From positions 20,821-84,820 of the forward strand of contig CALCNV010000089.1 of NCBI GenBank assembly GCA_937897645.1: a stretch of 64,000 bases of DNA, in the 5' to 3' direction. Position 1 is the first letter of the stretch. Every line of letters begins with the position of its first letter. The translations under genes were made by a program, and so were the position numbers. Source of the stretch: an uncultured Lysobacteraceae bacterium. Its GTDB lineage: Bacteria > Pseudomonadota > Gammaproteobacteria > Xanthomonadales > Xanthomonadaceae. Shown in pieces: positions 48,145-56,391 of the stretch. Under the pieces are notes generated by a model that was given only the letters and a program-made list of their open reading frames with translations, made no database searches and was not told where the DNA came from.

Positions 48145-49137
48145 CTACGCGGCTATGTCACTAATTTCAGCATTATTCATCACTGATATTAAGTAATCGA
48201 ACATGCCAAGTACCTGCATTACGCGCTCTGGGGCAAGATCAGCCATAAGTTTGTGTTGAACTTGATTTCGAATGAACCCAAAAGCACCAAGAAAAAGTAG
48301 ATGAGCGGCGTCTTGCTCCGCCCGAACTTTGCTAATGACAAGTCGGGGCTTATCAGGATTGAACGCAAGAGTTGACAATTGTTTTGCATTCATTCCGCTG
48401 TCAGATTTCAACAAATCTCGCAGTCTGTTCTCTAGAATTCTAGAAGCTTCAGAAATGACCGTGTCATTTCTTTCAGACTGACCGCTTTCCTGAAAGTTTG
48501 CAAAGAGATCTAGGCAGCGGGTCCGTAGCTCCGCATCGATAATTTCGATGGCGCTCACTGTCACGGGTCTAGGTCGTACCGCCATTGATAAATAATCTTG
48601 GCTTTCTGCAAGTGTTGGCTTTGTATCTGTTTCTTGATATTCAACAAGAAGAGGAATTAGTGATGCATTTTTGAAAATTCCACCCGCCTGAAAAATCTCT
48701 TCCTTAGCAAGTATTTCTCGGTCAATTGAAGCCAGCGCATTAGTTGTGACGTTTGGTTTGCATGCGAGGATATCTCTCCTTGATCTAAGTTTCGATAGAT
48801 ATAGCGCCCCAACTGATTTTAAGAATCGCGCCATCCAGTGACTCAGTGAAATGTAAATGTGTTGGCGGTCCGGCTCTTTGTTTATCTTGTCAGATATCCA
48901 TTCCCGGACGCGCTCAGCGCTTTCTTTGTCTTTGCCAAGCCCCAGTTCGCGACGTGTATCGTCCGAAACGAGTGCCGAAAGATCTGGATCAGCCGCAACC
49001 AGATCATCCTCAGCGTGGATTAAAGACAAGTAGAGGTCTATCGACCGCAGCATGAAGTCGAGAGTCCTTCGATCGAACATGACCATGCTGTAGGTGTGAT
49101 TGTCATGTGGTTCGGTGCGATCAGTCGCAGTGGTCAT
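48145..49137 (-). CDS. TIGR02391-type (Hypoth_Ymh) protein, low-GC, probably acquired
   Basis: The product has 330 aa. The C-terminal 110 residues (SRILENRLRDLLKSDSGMNA, RLVISKVRAEQDAAHLLFLG, AFGFIRNQVQHKLM) match the TIGR02391/Ymh family as I recall it. The N-terminal part (MTTATDRTEPHDNH, TLDFMLRSIDLYLSLIHAED) is unique to me. The domain appears in prophage and restriction or defence-island proteins. Base composition is markedly A+T-rich and codon use unlike the neighbours, which argues for recent transfer. ATG 49137 has AGGA upstream. GTG 49170 is a weaker start. The stop at 48145 is inside a repeat tail. The function is unknown. Confidence 0.75.
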   Translation of the reverse strand: MTTATDRTEPHDNHTYSMVMFDRRTLDFMLRSIDLYLSLIHAEDDLVAADPDLSALVSDDTRRELGLGKDKESAERVREWISDKINKEPDRQHIYISLSHWMARFLKSVGALYLSKLRSRRDILACKPNVTTNALASIDREILAKEEIFQAGGIFKNASLIPLLVEYQETDTKPTLAESQDYLSMAVRPRPVTVSAIEIIDAELRTRCLDLFANFQESGQSERNDTVISEASRILENRLRDLLKSDSGMNAKQLSTLAFNPDKPRLVISKVRAEQDAAHLLFLGAFGFIRNQVQHKLMADLAPERVMQVLGMFDYLISVMNNAEISDIAA

Positions 49138-49294
49138 TTTGTTTTCCTGCTTATTTGTGACGTATTGCACGCAGCAAGTTAGAAACGAACTGCATGGTTC
49201 GCATGCGCCACATGTTGAGGCAAGTGACCGCGCGATTTGTGTAATTTAAGTGACTCACCACATCGTGCGATCACATCGCGTTTGGCAATCAATC

Positions 49295-50794
49295 TTACCC
49301 ATCCCCAAACACCAACGTAGCCTCCACCGCCCGCTTCCACCCCGCATACAACTTCTCCCGCCGTTCCGCGCCCATCTCCGGCACGAACGTCCGCTCCACC
49401 TGCCGCTGCTGCGCAATCTGATCCCGGCTTTCCCAGAAGCCCACGCCCAGGCCCGCCAGATACGCCGCCCCCAGCGCCGTAGTTTCCATCACCGCGGGCC
49501 GCTCCACCGCGACATCCAGGATGTCCGCCTGGAACTGCGCGGTGAAATCATTGGCGATCGCGCCGCCGTCCACCCGCAGCGCCTTCAGCACCAGCCCCGC
49601 ATCCGCCTGCATCGCCGACAATACATCGCGCGTCTGGTAGGCCAGCGATTCCAGCACCGCGCGGATGAAATGCTCCTTCGTCGTCCCACGCGTCAAACCG
49701 AACATCGACCCGCGCACATCGCTGCGCCAGTACGGCGCACCCAGCCCCACGAACGCCGGCACGAAATACACCCCGTCCGACGACAGCGCCCGCTCCGCAT
49801 ACGCCTGCGTGTCACTGGCCTTGCCCAGCATGCGCAGGCCATCGCGCAACCACTGGATGGCCGAACCCGCCGCGAACACACTGCCTTCCAGCGCGTACTC
49901 CACTTTGCCATCCAGCCGCCACGCCACCGTCGTCAACAAGCCATTGTTCGACTGCACCGCTTGATCACCGGTGTTCATCAGCAGGAAGCAGCCCGTGCCA
50001 TAGGTGTTCTTGGCCATGCCAGCTTCGAAGCACGCATGCCCGAACAACGCCGCCTGCTGGTCACCCGCGATGCCGCTGATTGGCACGCGATGGCCGAACA
50101 CCGACTGCGCGCTGGTATGCGCGAACACCGTGCTGCTATCGCGCACCTCCGGCAGCATCGCCGCCGGTACGTCCAGCATCTTCAACAGATCCGGGCACCA
50201 CTGCTGCTTGTGGATGTCGTACATCAGCGTGCGCGAGGTGTTGCTCAGGTCGGTGGCGTGGGTGCGGTCTTCGGACAGGTTCCACAGCAACCACGTGTCG
50301 ACGGTGCCGAACAGCAACTCGCCACGCTCGGCGCGCGCGCGTGCACCGGGCACCTTGTCCAGGATCCACTTCACCTTGGTGCCGCTGAAGTAGGCATCGA
50401 TCAGCAGGCCGGTGCGTTCGCGCACCAGTTCCGCATAACCGTCGGCCTTCAACTGTTCGCAGATCTCCGCGGTCTGCCGTGATTGCCAGACGATGGCGTT
50501 GTGGATGGCTTGGCCGGTCTTGCGGTCCCACACCACCGTGGTTTCGCGCTGGTTGGTGATGCCGATGCCGGCGATCTGCGACGCACTGACCTGCGCGCGT
50601 GTCATGGCTTCGACGATGGTGCTCTGCACGCTGCCCAGGATTTCGCGCGGGTCGTGTTCCACCCAGCCCGGTTGCGGGAACTGCTGCTCGAACTCGCGCT
50701 GCGCCTTGCCCACCACCGCGCCACTGCGATCAAACAGCATGGCCCGCGAACTGGTAGTGCCCTGGTCGATGGCGAGGAGGTAGGGCTGGTCCAT
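49295..50794 (-). CDS. glpK: glycerol kinase
   Basis: The product has 499 aa, the usual size. AIDQGTTSSRAMLFDRSGAV begins the FGGY phosphate-binding motif. NQRETTVVWDRKTGQAIHNA, KVKWILDKVPGARARAERGE and DGGAIANDFTAQFQADILDV are strongly conserved. It phosphorylates glycerol to glycerol-3-phosphate. ATG 50794 begins MDQPYLLAID, and the frame extends upstream only through a repeat. No glpF, glpD or glpR is adjacent, so it seems a lone unit. Confidence 0.97.
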   Translation of the reverse strand: MDQPYLLAIDQGTTSSRAMLFDRSGAVVGKAQREFEQQFPQPGWVEHDPREILGSVQSTIVEAMTRAQVSASQIAGIGITNQRETTVVWDRKTGQAIHNAIVWQSRQTAEICEQLKADGYAELVRERTGLLIDAYFSGTKVKWILDKVPGARARAERGELLFGTVDTWLLWNLSEDRTHATDLSNTSRTLMYDIHKQQWCPDLLKMLDVPAAMLPEVRDSSTVFAHTSAQSVFGHRVPISGIAGDQQAALFGHACFEAGMAKNTYGTGCFLLMNTGDQAVQSNNGLLTTVAWRLDGKVEYALEGSVFAAGSAIQWLRDGLRMLGKASDTQAYAERALSSDGVYFVPAFVGLGAPYWRSDVRGSMFGLTRGTTKEHFIRAVLESLAYQTRDVLSAMQADAGLVLKALRVDGGAIANDFTAQFQADILDVAVERPAVMETTALGAAYLAGLGVGFWESRDQIAQQRQVERTFVPEMGAERREKLYAGWKRAVEATLVFGDG

Positions 50795-50862
50795 GCGTGC
50801 TGTCGTCGCCCGAGGAAGATGGGGCGATCTTAGCGGGTGTGGGGCAGGGTCGTCGGTGTGCC

Positions 50863-50949
50863 GTAGGAGCGACGTGAGTCGCGAAGGGACGCCTGTGGAT
50901 GCCGGACGCGGGTCGGAGAGGGTCGTTTCGCGACTTACGTCGCTCCTAC
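50863..50949. repeat. palindromic repeat upstream of glpK
   Basis: GTAGGAGCGACGTGAGTCGC (50863) pairs with its complement ending TCGCTCCTAC (50949). The arms are about 23 bases. The rest of the 443-bp gap (50795-51237) holds a GAGAGGTCGACGCGCC segment and pieces of a dispersed repeat (CGCTTCGCGCCACCCCGTAT, CTCTTCTCCCGGAGGGAGAA), and I see no credible gene in it. Confidence 0.85.
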
Positions 50950-51237
50950 GCAGGTGTCGCAACCCCGCGGCGTCGAGGGGAACACCTCACTCTTTTTCAA
51001 GGGAGAGGTCGACGCGCCTGCGCGGGCGGGTGAGGGCGGGCGGAATGGGATGCTGTGCGGGACGTGGTTGGCTCCGCGTTCGCCAAGGGCGCTTGTTGCC
51101 AGATTGCTGGGGCTAACAGGGTTGCGATTTCGCCGCACCCTCATCCGTCGCTTCGCGCCACCCCGTATCAAGTACGGGGCAGGCTCTTCTCCCGGAGGGA
51201 GAAGGGATCAAATCATTCCTGCAGTGAAGGGATCAAA

Positions 51238-52326
51238 TCAATCCCGCAATTCCGCCACGTAGCAGTTGGTCTGCATCTGTGCGACCACCGCATTGGCCGC
51301 TTCGGTGGTGGACAGGTGCTTGCCGCCGGAAGCCAGGTCGGCAGTGAAGGCGTGGGCGTTGAGCGCAGCATCCACCGAACGCTCGATGCAGTCGGCTTCG
51401 TCGTGCAGGCCCAGCGAATGACGCAACAGCATGGCCGCGCTCAGGATCGTCGCGTAGGGATTGGCGATGCCCTTGCCGGCGATGTCCGGTGCCGAACCGT
51501 GGATGGGTTCGTACACGCCGGCCTTGCCGTCGCCCAGCGAGGCCGAAGGCAGCAGGCCAAGCGAGCCGGCCAGCATCGAGGCTTCGTCGGTCAGGATGTC
51601 GCCGAACATGTTTTCGGTGACGATAACGTCGTACTCGCGCGGGTGCGCCAGCAGGTGCATGGCCATGGAATCGACCAGCGCGTGCTCCAGCTTCACGTCC
51701 GGGAATTCGTCGCGGCCGATGCGTGTGGTGACGTCACGCCACAGGCGCGAGGTTTCCAGCACGTTGGCCTTGTCCACCGACACCACGTAGCTGCGGCGCT
51801 GGCGGGCCAGCTTGAAGGCGCTGCGCACCACGCGTTCTATCTCGGCCACGCTGTAGGTGCACAGGTCGCTGGCGCTGTCGGCGCTGCGGGTTTTCTCGCC
51901 GAAGTAGATGCCGCCGGTGAGTTCGCGCACTACCACGATGTCCACGCCGGTCAGCAGGTGCGGCTTGATCGGCGACGCGTTCAAGGCGGCAGGATGCGGG
52001 CGCACCGGGCGCAGGTTGGCGTACAGGCCCAGGCCTTTGCGCAGGGCGAGCAGGCCCTGCTCCGGGCGTACTTTCGCGTTCGGGTCGGACCACTTCGGGC
52101 CGCCCACGGCGCCCAGCAATATCGCGTCCGCCTGCTGGCAGGCAGCGAGCGTGGCAGCGGGCAGCGGTTCGCCGGTTTTGTCGATGGCGATGCCGCCGAT
52201 GTCGTGCTCAACGAAATTGAACTGGTGGCCAAAGCGGCGCGCCACGTCTTTCAACACGGACAGGGCGGCGGTGGTGACTTCCGGGCCAATGCCGTCACCG
52301 GGCAGGACTACGATGTCAGCTTGCAT
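51238..52326 (-). CDS. leuB: 3-isopropylmalate dehydrogenase
   Basis: The product has 362 aa. GDGIGPEVTTAALSVL begins the NAD-binding and Mg-binding fold. LLGAVGGPKWSD, VVVRELTGGIYFGEK, VDKANVLETSRLWRDV and VTENMFGDILTDEAS are conserved. It oxidises and decarboxylates 3-isopropylmalate in leucine synthesis and is cytoplasmic. Last gene of the leuCDB group. ATG 52326 is the start, and a palindrome separates it from leuD. Confidence 0.97.
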   Translation of the reverse strand: MQADIVVLPGDGIGPEVTTAALSVLKDVARRFGHQFNFVEHDIGGIAIDKTGEPLPAATLAACQQADAILLGAVGGPKWSDPNAKVRPEQGLLALRKGLGLYANLRPVRPHPAALNASPIKPHLLTGVDIVVVRELTGGIYFGEKTRSADSASDLCTYSVAEIERVVRSAFKLARQRRSYVVSVDKANVLETSRLWRDVTTRIGRDEFPDVKLEHALVDSMAMHLLAHPREYDVIVTENMFGDILTDEASMLAGSLGLLPSASLGDGKAGVYEPIHGSAPDIAGKGIANPYATILSAAMLLRHSLGLHDEADCIERSVDAALNAHAFTADLASGGKHLSTTEAANAVVAQMQTNCYVAELRD

Positions 52327-52379
52327 GGGGAAATCCTAACAATGGAATGAGAAAAAATTGAAAATGATAAAAAATAAAT

Positions 52380-52484
52380 CCGTTCGTGGTGAGCTTGTCG
52401 AACCACGCTCTTGGCGAAAAGTTTGGGTTGTCGTCATCCCGTTTTCCTGCGAAAGGCGTGGTTCGACAGGCTCACCACGAACGG
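52380..52484. repeat. palindromic repeat between leuD and leuB
   Basis: Arms CCGTTCGTGGTGAGCTTGTC (52380) and GACAGGCTCACCACGAACGG (to 52484) enclose a variable centre. It belongs to the same family as 18510-18705. Confidence 0.9.
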
Positions 52485-52499
52485 AGTTGATTGGATTCA

Positions 52500-53087
52500 T
52501 CAATACCTGACTTCGGCATTGACTGATTCAAACTGACTGATCTGTTCCGAGCGCAGCAACAGGTAGCCCAGTTCGTCCACGCCTTCCATCAGGCAGGTGC
52601 GGGCGAAGGCGTCCAGCGGAAAGGGGTGCACGTCACCAGTGGGCGTGCGCAGTTCGCGGGCTTCGATATCGACGGTCAGTTCCTCATCGGGGCGCTGCAT
52701 CAGCGACTGCACGATGGCCTCGTCCAGCACGATCGGCAGCAGGCCGTTCTTCAACGAGTTGTTGCGGAAAATGTCGGCGATCTCGCTGCTGACGATGGCG
52801 CGCAGGCCCAGGTCGGTCAATGCCCACGGCGCGTGTTCACGCGAGGAGCCACAACCGAAGTTGCTGCCGGCCAGCAGGATCTGGCGGCCGGCGTTCTGCG
52901 ACTGGTTGAAGGCGAAGTCGGGATTCGGCGAACCATCGGCCTGCCAGCGCCAGTCATTGAAGGCGTGCTTGCCCAGGCCGGCGCGTTCCGTCGTCGAGAG
53001 GAAGCGCGCGGGGATGATCTGGTCGGTATCGATGTTGCTCTGGCGCAGCACGACGCTGCGCGAGGTGAGGGCGGCGAAGGCGGTCAT
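52500..53087 (-). CDS. leuD: 3-isopropylmalate dehydratase small subunit
   Basis: The product has 195 aa. RQSNIDTDQIIPARFL and GSNFGCGSSREHAPWAL are the swivel-domain signatures of LeuD. It pairs with LeuC to isomerise 2- to 3-isopropylmalate. It lies between leuC (upstream, 157-base gap) and leuB. ATG 53087 fits the family. The C-terminus ends ...LRSEQISQFESVNAEVRY. Confidence 0.97.
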   Translation of the reverse strand: MTAFAALTSRSVVLRQSNIDTDQIIPARFLSTTERAGLGKHAFNDWRWQADGSPNPDFAFNQSQNAGRQILLAGSNFGCGSSREHAPWALTDLGLRAIVSSEIADIFRNNSLKNGLLPIVLDEAIVQSLMQRPDEELTVDIEARELRTPTGDVHPFPLDAFARTCLMEGVDELGYLLLRSEQISQFESVNAEVRY

Positions 53088-53134
53088 GGGAATGTGATCC
53101 AGGGGATGATCGAAACAAGTGTGGGAGCTGCTGT

Positions 53135-53218
53135 TGTGGGAGGGGCTTCAGCCCCGACAGCTTTTCGCGAAGAGCGTCGGGGCTGAAGCCCCTCCCACAA
53201 GAGCAACCCCTCCCACAA
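53135..53218. repeat. palindromic repeat between leuC and leuD
   Basis: Arms TGTGGGAGGGGCTTCAGCCC (53135) and GGGCTGAAGCCCCTCCCACA (ending 53199) form a near-perfect palindrome. A third half-copy follows (CAACCCCTCCCACA, 53205-53218). The same family recurs at 63182-63236. Confidence 0.9.
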
Positions 53219-53244
53219 AAGCTGGCAATGGAAGGATGGCGACA

Positions 53245-54663
53245 TCACGCCACCTCCTTCGCAAACAGCTCACGCGGGTCCGACACCTTGCCGTTCACCG
53301 CCGCCCACGCGGCGGTCATCGGCGACGCCAGTAGCGTGCGCGAGCCCGGTCCTTGGCGGCCTTCGAAATTGCGGTTGCTGGTGCTGACCGCAAGTTGCCC
53401 CGGCGCCACCAGATCGCCATTCATCGCGATGCACATGGAGCAACCCGGCTCGCGCCATTCGGCGCCGGCGGCGCGCACGACCTGGTCGATGCCTTCAGCT
53501 TCGGCCTGGCGCTTGACCAGTTCCGAACCCGGCACCACCAGCATGCGCACGCGCGCATCCACGTGGCGATCCTTCAACACCTGCGCCACTTCGCGCATGT
53601 CGCTGAGGCGGCCATTGGTGCAGGAGCCGACGAACACTACGTCCACCGGCGTGCCTTCCAGCGAATGGCCGGAGTCGAAGTGCATGTAGTCCAGCGATTT
53701 TTGCGCGGCTGCATCGTTCGCAGCGGGAATCGGTATATCCACCGCAATCGCGGTACCCGGGTGCGTACCCCAGGTGAGGGTGGGGCGGATGTCACGTGCG
53801 TCGATCACCACGTCCTGGTCGAAGCGTGCGCCTTCGTCGCTGCGGAAGTGCGACCAGCGTGCCTTGGCTTCTTCGAAGGCGGCATCCTTCGGCGCACGCG
53901 GCGTGTTGGCCATCCACGCGAAGGTCACTTCGTCCGGTGCGACCATGCCGGCGCGTGCGCCGGCTTCGATCGACATGTTGCACAGGGTCATGCGTTGTTC
54001 CATGTCCATCGCGCGGATGGTGGAGCCGCGGTATTCCAGCACGTGGCCGGTGCCGCCGTTCACGCCGATCACGCCGATGATGTGCAGGATCACGTCCTTG
54101 GCGCCGACGCCGCGTGCGAGCGGTCCATCGACGGTGATCGACATGGTCTTGGCTTTGCGTTGCAGCAGGCATTGCGTGGCCAGCACGTGGCCGACTTCGC
54201 TGGTGCCGATGCCGAAGGCCAAGGAGCCGAATGCGCCGTGCGTGGAGGTGTGGCTGTCGCCGCACACGATGGTCATGCCGGGCTGGGTCAGGCCCAGTTC
54301 CGGCGCGATCACGTGGACGATCCCGCGCTCTGCGGACTGCATGTCGAACAGCTCGATGCCATGTTCGGCGCAGTTGCGCGCCAGTGTGTCGACCTGGGTT
54401 TCCGAAGCCTGGGTGAAGTAGTGGAATTTACCGTTGGCATCGGCCGACGTGGTCGGCGTGGAATGGTCCATGGTCGCCTTGGTGCGGTCCGGCCGGCGCG
54501 GCGCGATGCCGCGCGTGCGCAGTTCGGTGAAGGCCTGCGGCGAAGTGACTTCATGGATCAGGTGCAGGTCGATATACAGCACCGCCGGGGCGGCCTCGGT
54601 CTCAGCGACGACGACATGCGCGTCCCAGAGTTTGTCGAAGAGGGTGCGTGGGGTAGAAGTCAT
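53245..54663 (-). CDS. leuC: 3-isopropylmalate dehydratase large subunit
   Basis: The 472-aa aconitase-type iron-sulfur protein has TIVCGDSHTSTHGAFGSLAF, the cluster cysteines in VGSCTNGR and GCSMCIAMNGD, and NFEGRQGPGSRTLLASP. With LeuD it isomerises isopropylmalate. TTLFDKLWDAHVV-type residues at the N-terminus fit (TPRTLFDKLWDAHVV). It starts at ATG 54663, 174 bases after leuA, with a palindrome in between. Confidence 0.97.
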   Translation of the reverse strand: MTSTPRTLFDKLWDAHVVVAETEAAPAVLYIDLHLIHEVTSPQAFTELRTRGIAPRRPDRTKATMDHSTPTTSADANGKFHYFTQASETQVDTLARNCAEHGIELFDMQSAERGIVHVIAPELGLTQPGMTIVCGDSHTSTHGAFGSLAFGIGTSEVGHVLATQCLLQRKAKTMSITVDGPLARGVGAKDVILHIIGVIGVNGGTGHVLEYRGSTIRAMDMEQRMTLCNMSIEAGARAGMVAPDEVTFAWMANTPRAPKDAAFEEAKARWSHFRSDEGARFDQDVVIDARDIRPTLTWGTHPGTAIAVDIPIPAANDAAAQKSLDYMHFDSGHSLEGTPVDVVFVGSCTNGRLSDMREVAQVLKDRHVDARVRMLVVPGSELVKRQAEAEGIDQVVRAAGAEWREPGCSMCIAMNGDLVAPGQLAVSTSNRNFEGRQGPGSRTLLASPMTAAWAAVNGKVSDPRELFAKEVA

Positions 54664-54706
54664 GGATTATTTCCGGTCAAGCAAAAAGTGGTTGAGGCAT
54701 TGAGCC

Positions 54707-54791
54707 TCCCCCTTTGCAAAAGGGGGATTGAGGGGGATTTGCTTTTCGCGCGGAGAGCAAATCCCCCCTGCCCGCCTTTTTCAAAGGGGGG
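54707..54791. repeat. palindromic repeat between leuA and leuC
   Basis: CCCCCTTTGCAAAAGGGGGA (54709) and GCAAATCCCC...CTTTTTCAAAGGGGGG (to 54791) form nested inverted arms. The same family lies at 62907-63013. Confidence 0.85.
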
Positions 54792-54837
54792 AAGAGCAAC
54801 GGCGATGGCATAGCGCCCAAAGACGAGGTGCTTCCAA

Positions 54838-56391
54838 TCACGCCGCCGCCAACTCCGACTGCACCTTGCCGCGCTCGCGCAGCAAACGGTTGGCCACGTC
54901 CAGCCACGCCAGCGCGCTGGCTTCGATGATGTCCTTGCTGGTGCCGGTGCCGTCGTATTCTTCGCCGTCGTGTCGCACGCTGAGGTTGGCTTCGCCGCGT
55001 GCGTCCGCGCCTAGGCCGACGCTATGCACCTGGTAGCTTTCCAGCACCAGGTCCACGCCGGTGGCGGCGGCCAACGCGGCGAACAGCGCATCGACCGGGC
55101 CGTCACCTTCGGCGGTCTCGAAGACGCGGTCGCCATCGGGATCCGAAAGTTCCACGGTTGCGCGCGCACGATGTCCCGCGTCGCTGACCGTCATCGATGA
55201 CAGGCGATAGCCTTCGCTGTCGGTACCGTCCTGCATCAGGGTCTGCAGGTCGGCGTCGTTGACCACGCGCTGCTTCTCGCACAGGGCCTTGAAGTCGGCG
55301 AAGACCAGGTCCAGCTCGGCTTCTTCCAGCAGGTAACCCAGCGCGCGCAGGCGTTGTTCGACGGCGGCGCGACCGCTGTGGCGGCCCAGCACCATCTGCG
55401 AGGACGGCCAGCCCACGTCTTCCGGGCGCATGATTTCGTAGGTGCCGCGGTGGCGCAGCATGCCGTGCTGGTGGATACCGGCTTCGTGCGCGAACGCATT
55501 GGCGCCGACCACGGCCTTGTTGCGCTGTACCGGCATGCCGACCAGGCGCTGCAGCAATTGCGAGACAGGCACGATGCGCTGCGTATCGATATTCGTATCC
55601 GCGCCGAAGTACGCGCCGCGTACCTTCAGGCCCATCACCACTTCTTCCAGCGCGGCGTTGCCGGCGCGTTCGCCGATGCCGTTGATACTGCATTCCACCT
55701 GGCGTGCGCCGCCTTCGATGGCCGCCAGCGAATTGGCCACGGCCAGGCCAAGGTCGTTGTGGCAATGGGTGCTGAAGATCACATCGCGCGCGCCCGGCAC
55801 GTTGGCGATCATGCGTTCGAACAGGCCGCGGATTTCAGTCGGCGTCGTGTAGCCCACGGTATCGGGCAAATTGATCGTGCCTGCGCCAGCCGCAATCGCG
55901 GCGGTGATAACTTCCGCCAGGAAATCCTCTTCCGTGCGCAGGGCATCCTCGGCGGAAAACTCCACGTCGTCCACGAAGCCACGCGCCGCCCGCACGTTGC
56001 GGGCCACGGCTTCCAGCACCTGCTCGCGGCTCATGCGCAGCTTGTGTTCGCGGTGCAGCGGGCTGGTCGACAGGAACAGGTGGATGCGCGGCTTCGCGCT
56101 GCCGTCGAGCGCACGTGCGGACGCTTCGATGTCGTTAGGCAGGCAGCGCGACAGCACGCACAGGGTGGTATCGCGCAACTCGCGCGCGATGAGTCCGGCC
56201 GCTTCGCGGTCGGACTGCGAACTGGCGGGGAAGCCGGTTTCGATCACGTCCACGCCAAGCTCGGCGAGTGCGCGCGCCATGACCAACTTCTGCGAAGGCG
56301 ACATGCTGCAGCCGGGGGACTGCTCGCCGTCGCGCAATGTAGTGTCAAAAATCCGGACCTGGGCCGGCTGGGTAATGTGGGTGTCGCTCAC
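54838..56391 (-). CDS. leuA: 2-isopropylmalate synthase
   Basis: The product has 517 aa. VRIFDTTLRDGEQSPGCSM, SRCLPNDIEASARALDG, FSTHCHNDLGLAVANSLAA (metal site) and FAHEAGIHQHGMLRHRGTYE are conserved. The C-terminal LeuA dimer domain (ATVELSDPDGDRVFETAEGD and VYQVHSVG-like residues) binds leucine for feedback. It catalyses the first committed step of leucine synthesis. ATG 56391 overlaps the ilvA stop (ATGA). Confidence 0.97.
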   Translation of the reverse strand: MSDTHITQPAQVRIFDTTLRDGEQSPGCSMSPSQKLVMARALAELGVDVIETGFPASSQSDREAAGLIARELRDTTLCVLSRCLPNDIEASARALDGSAKPRIHLFLSTSPLHREHKLRMSREQVLEAVARNVRAARGFVDDVEFSAEDALRTEEDFLAEVITAAIAAGAGTINLPDTVGYTTPTEIRGLFERMIANVPGARDVIFSTHCHNDLGLAVANSLAAIEGGARQVECSINGIGERAGNAALEEVVMGLKVRGAYFGADTNIDTQRIVPVSQLLQRLVGMPVQRNKAVVGANAFAHEAGIHQHGMLRHRGTYEIMRPEDVGWPSSQMVLGRHSGRAAVEQRLRALGYLLEEAELDLVFADFKALCEKQRVVNDADLQTLMQDGTDSEGYRLSSMTVSDAGHRARATVELSDPDGDRVFETAEGDGPVDALFAALAAATGVDLVLESYQVHSVGLGADARGEANLSVRHDGEEYDGTGTSKDIIEASALAWLDVANRLLRERGKVQSELAAA

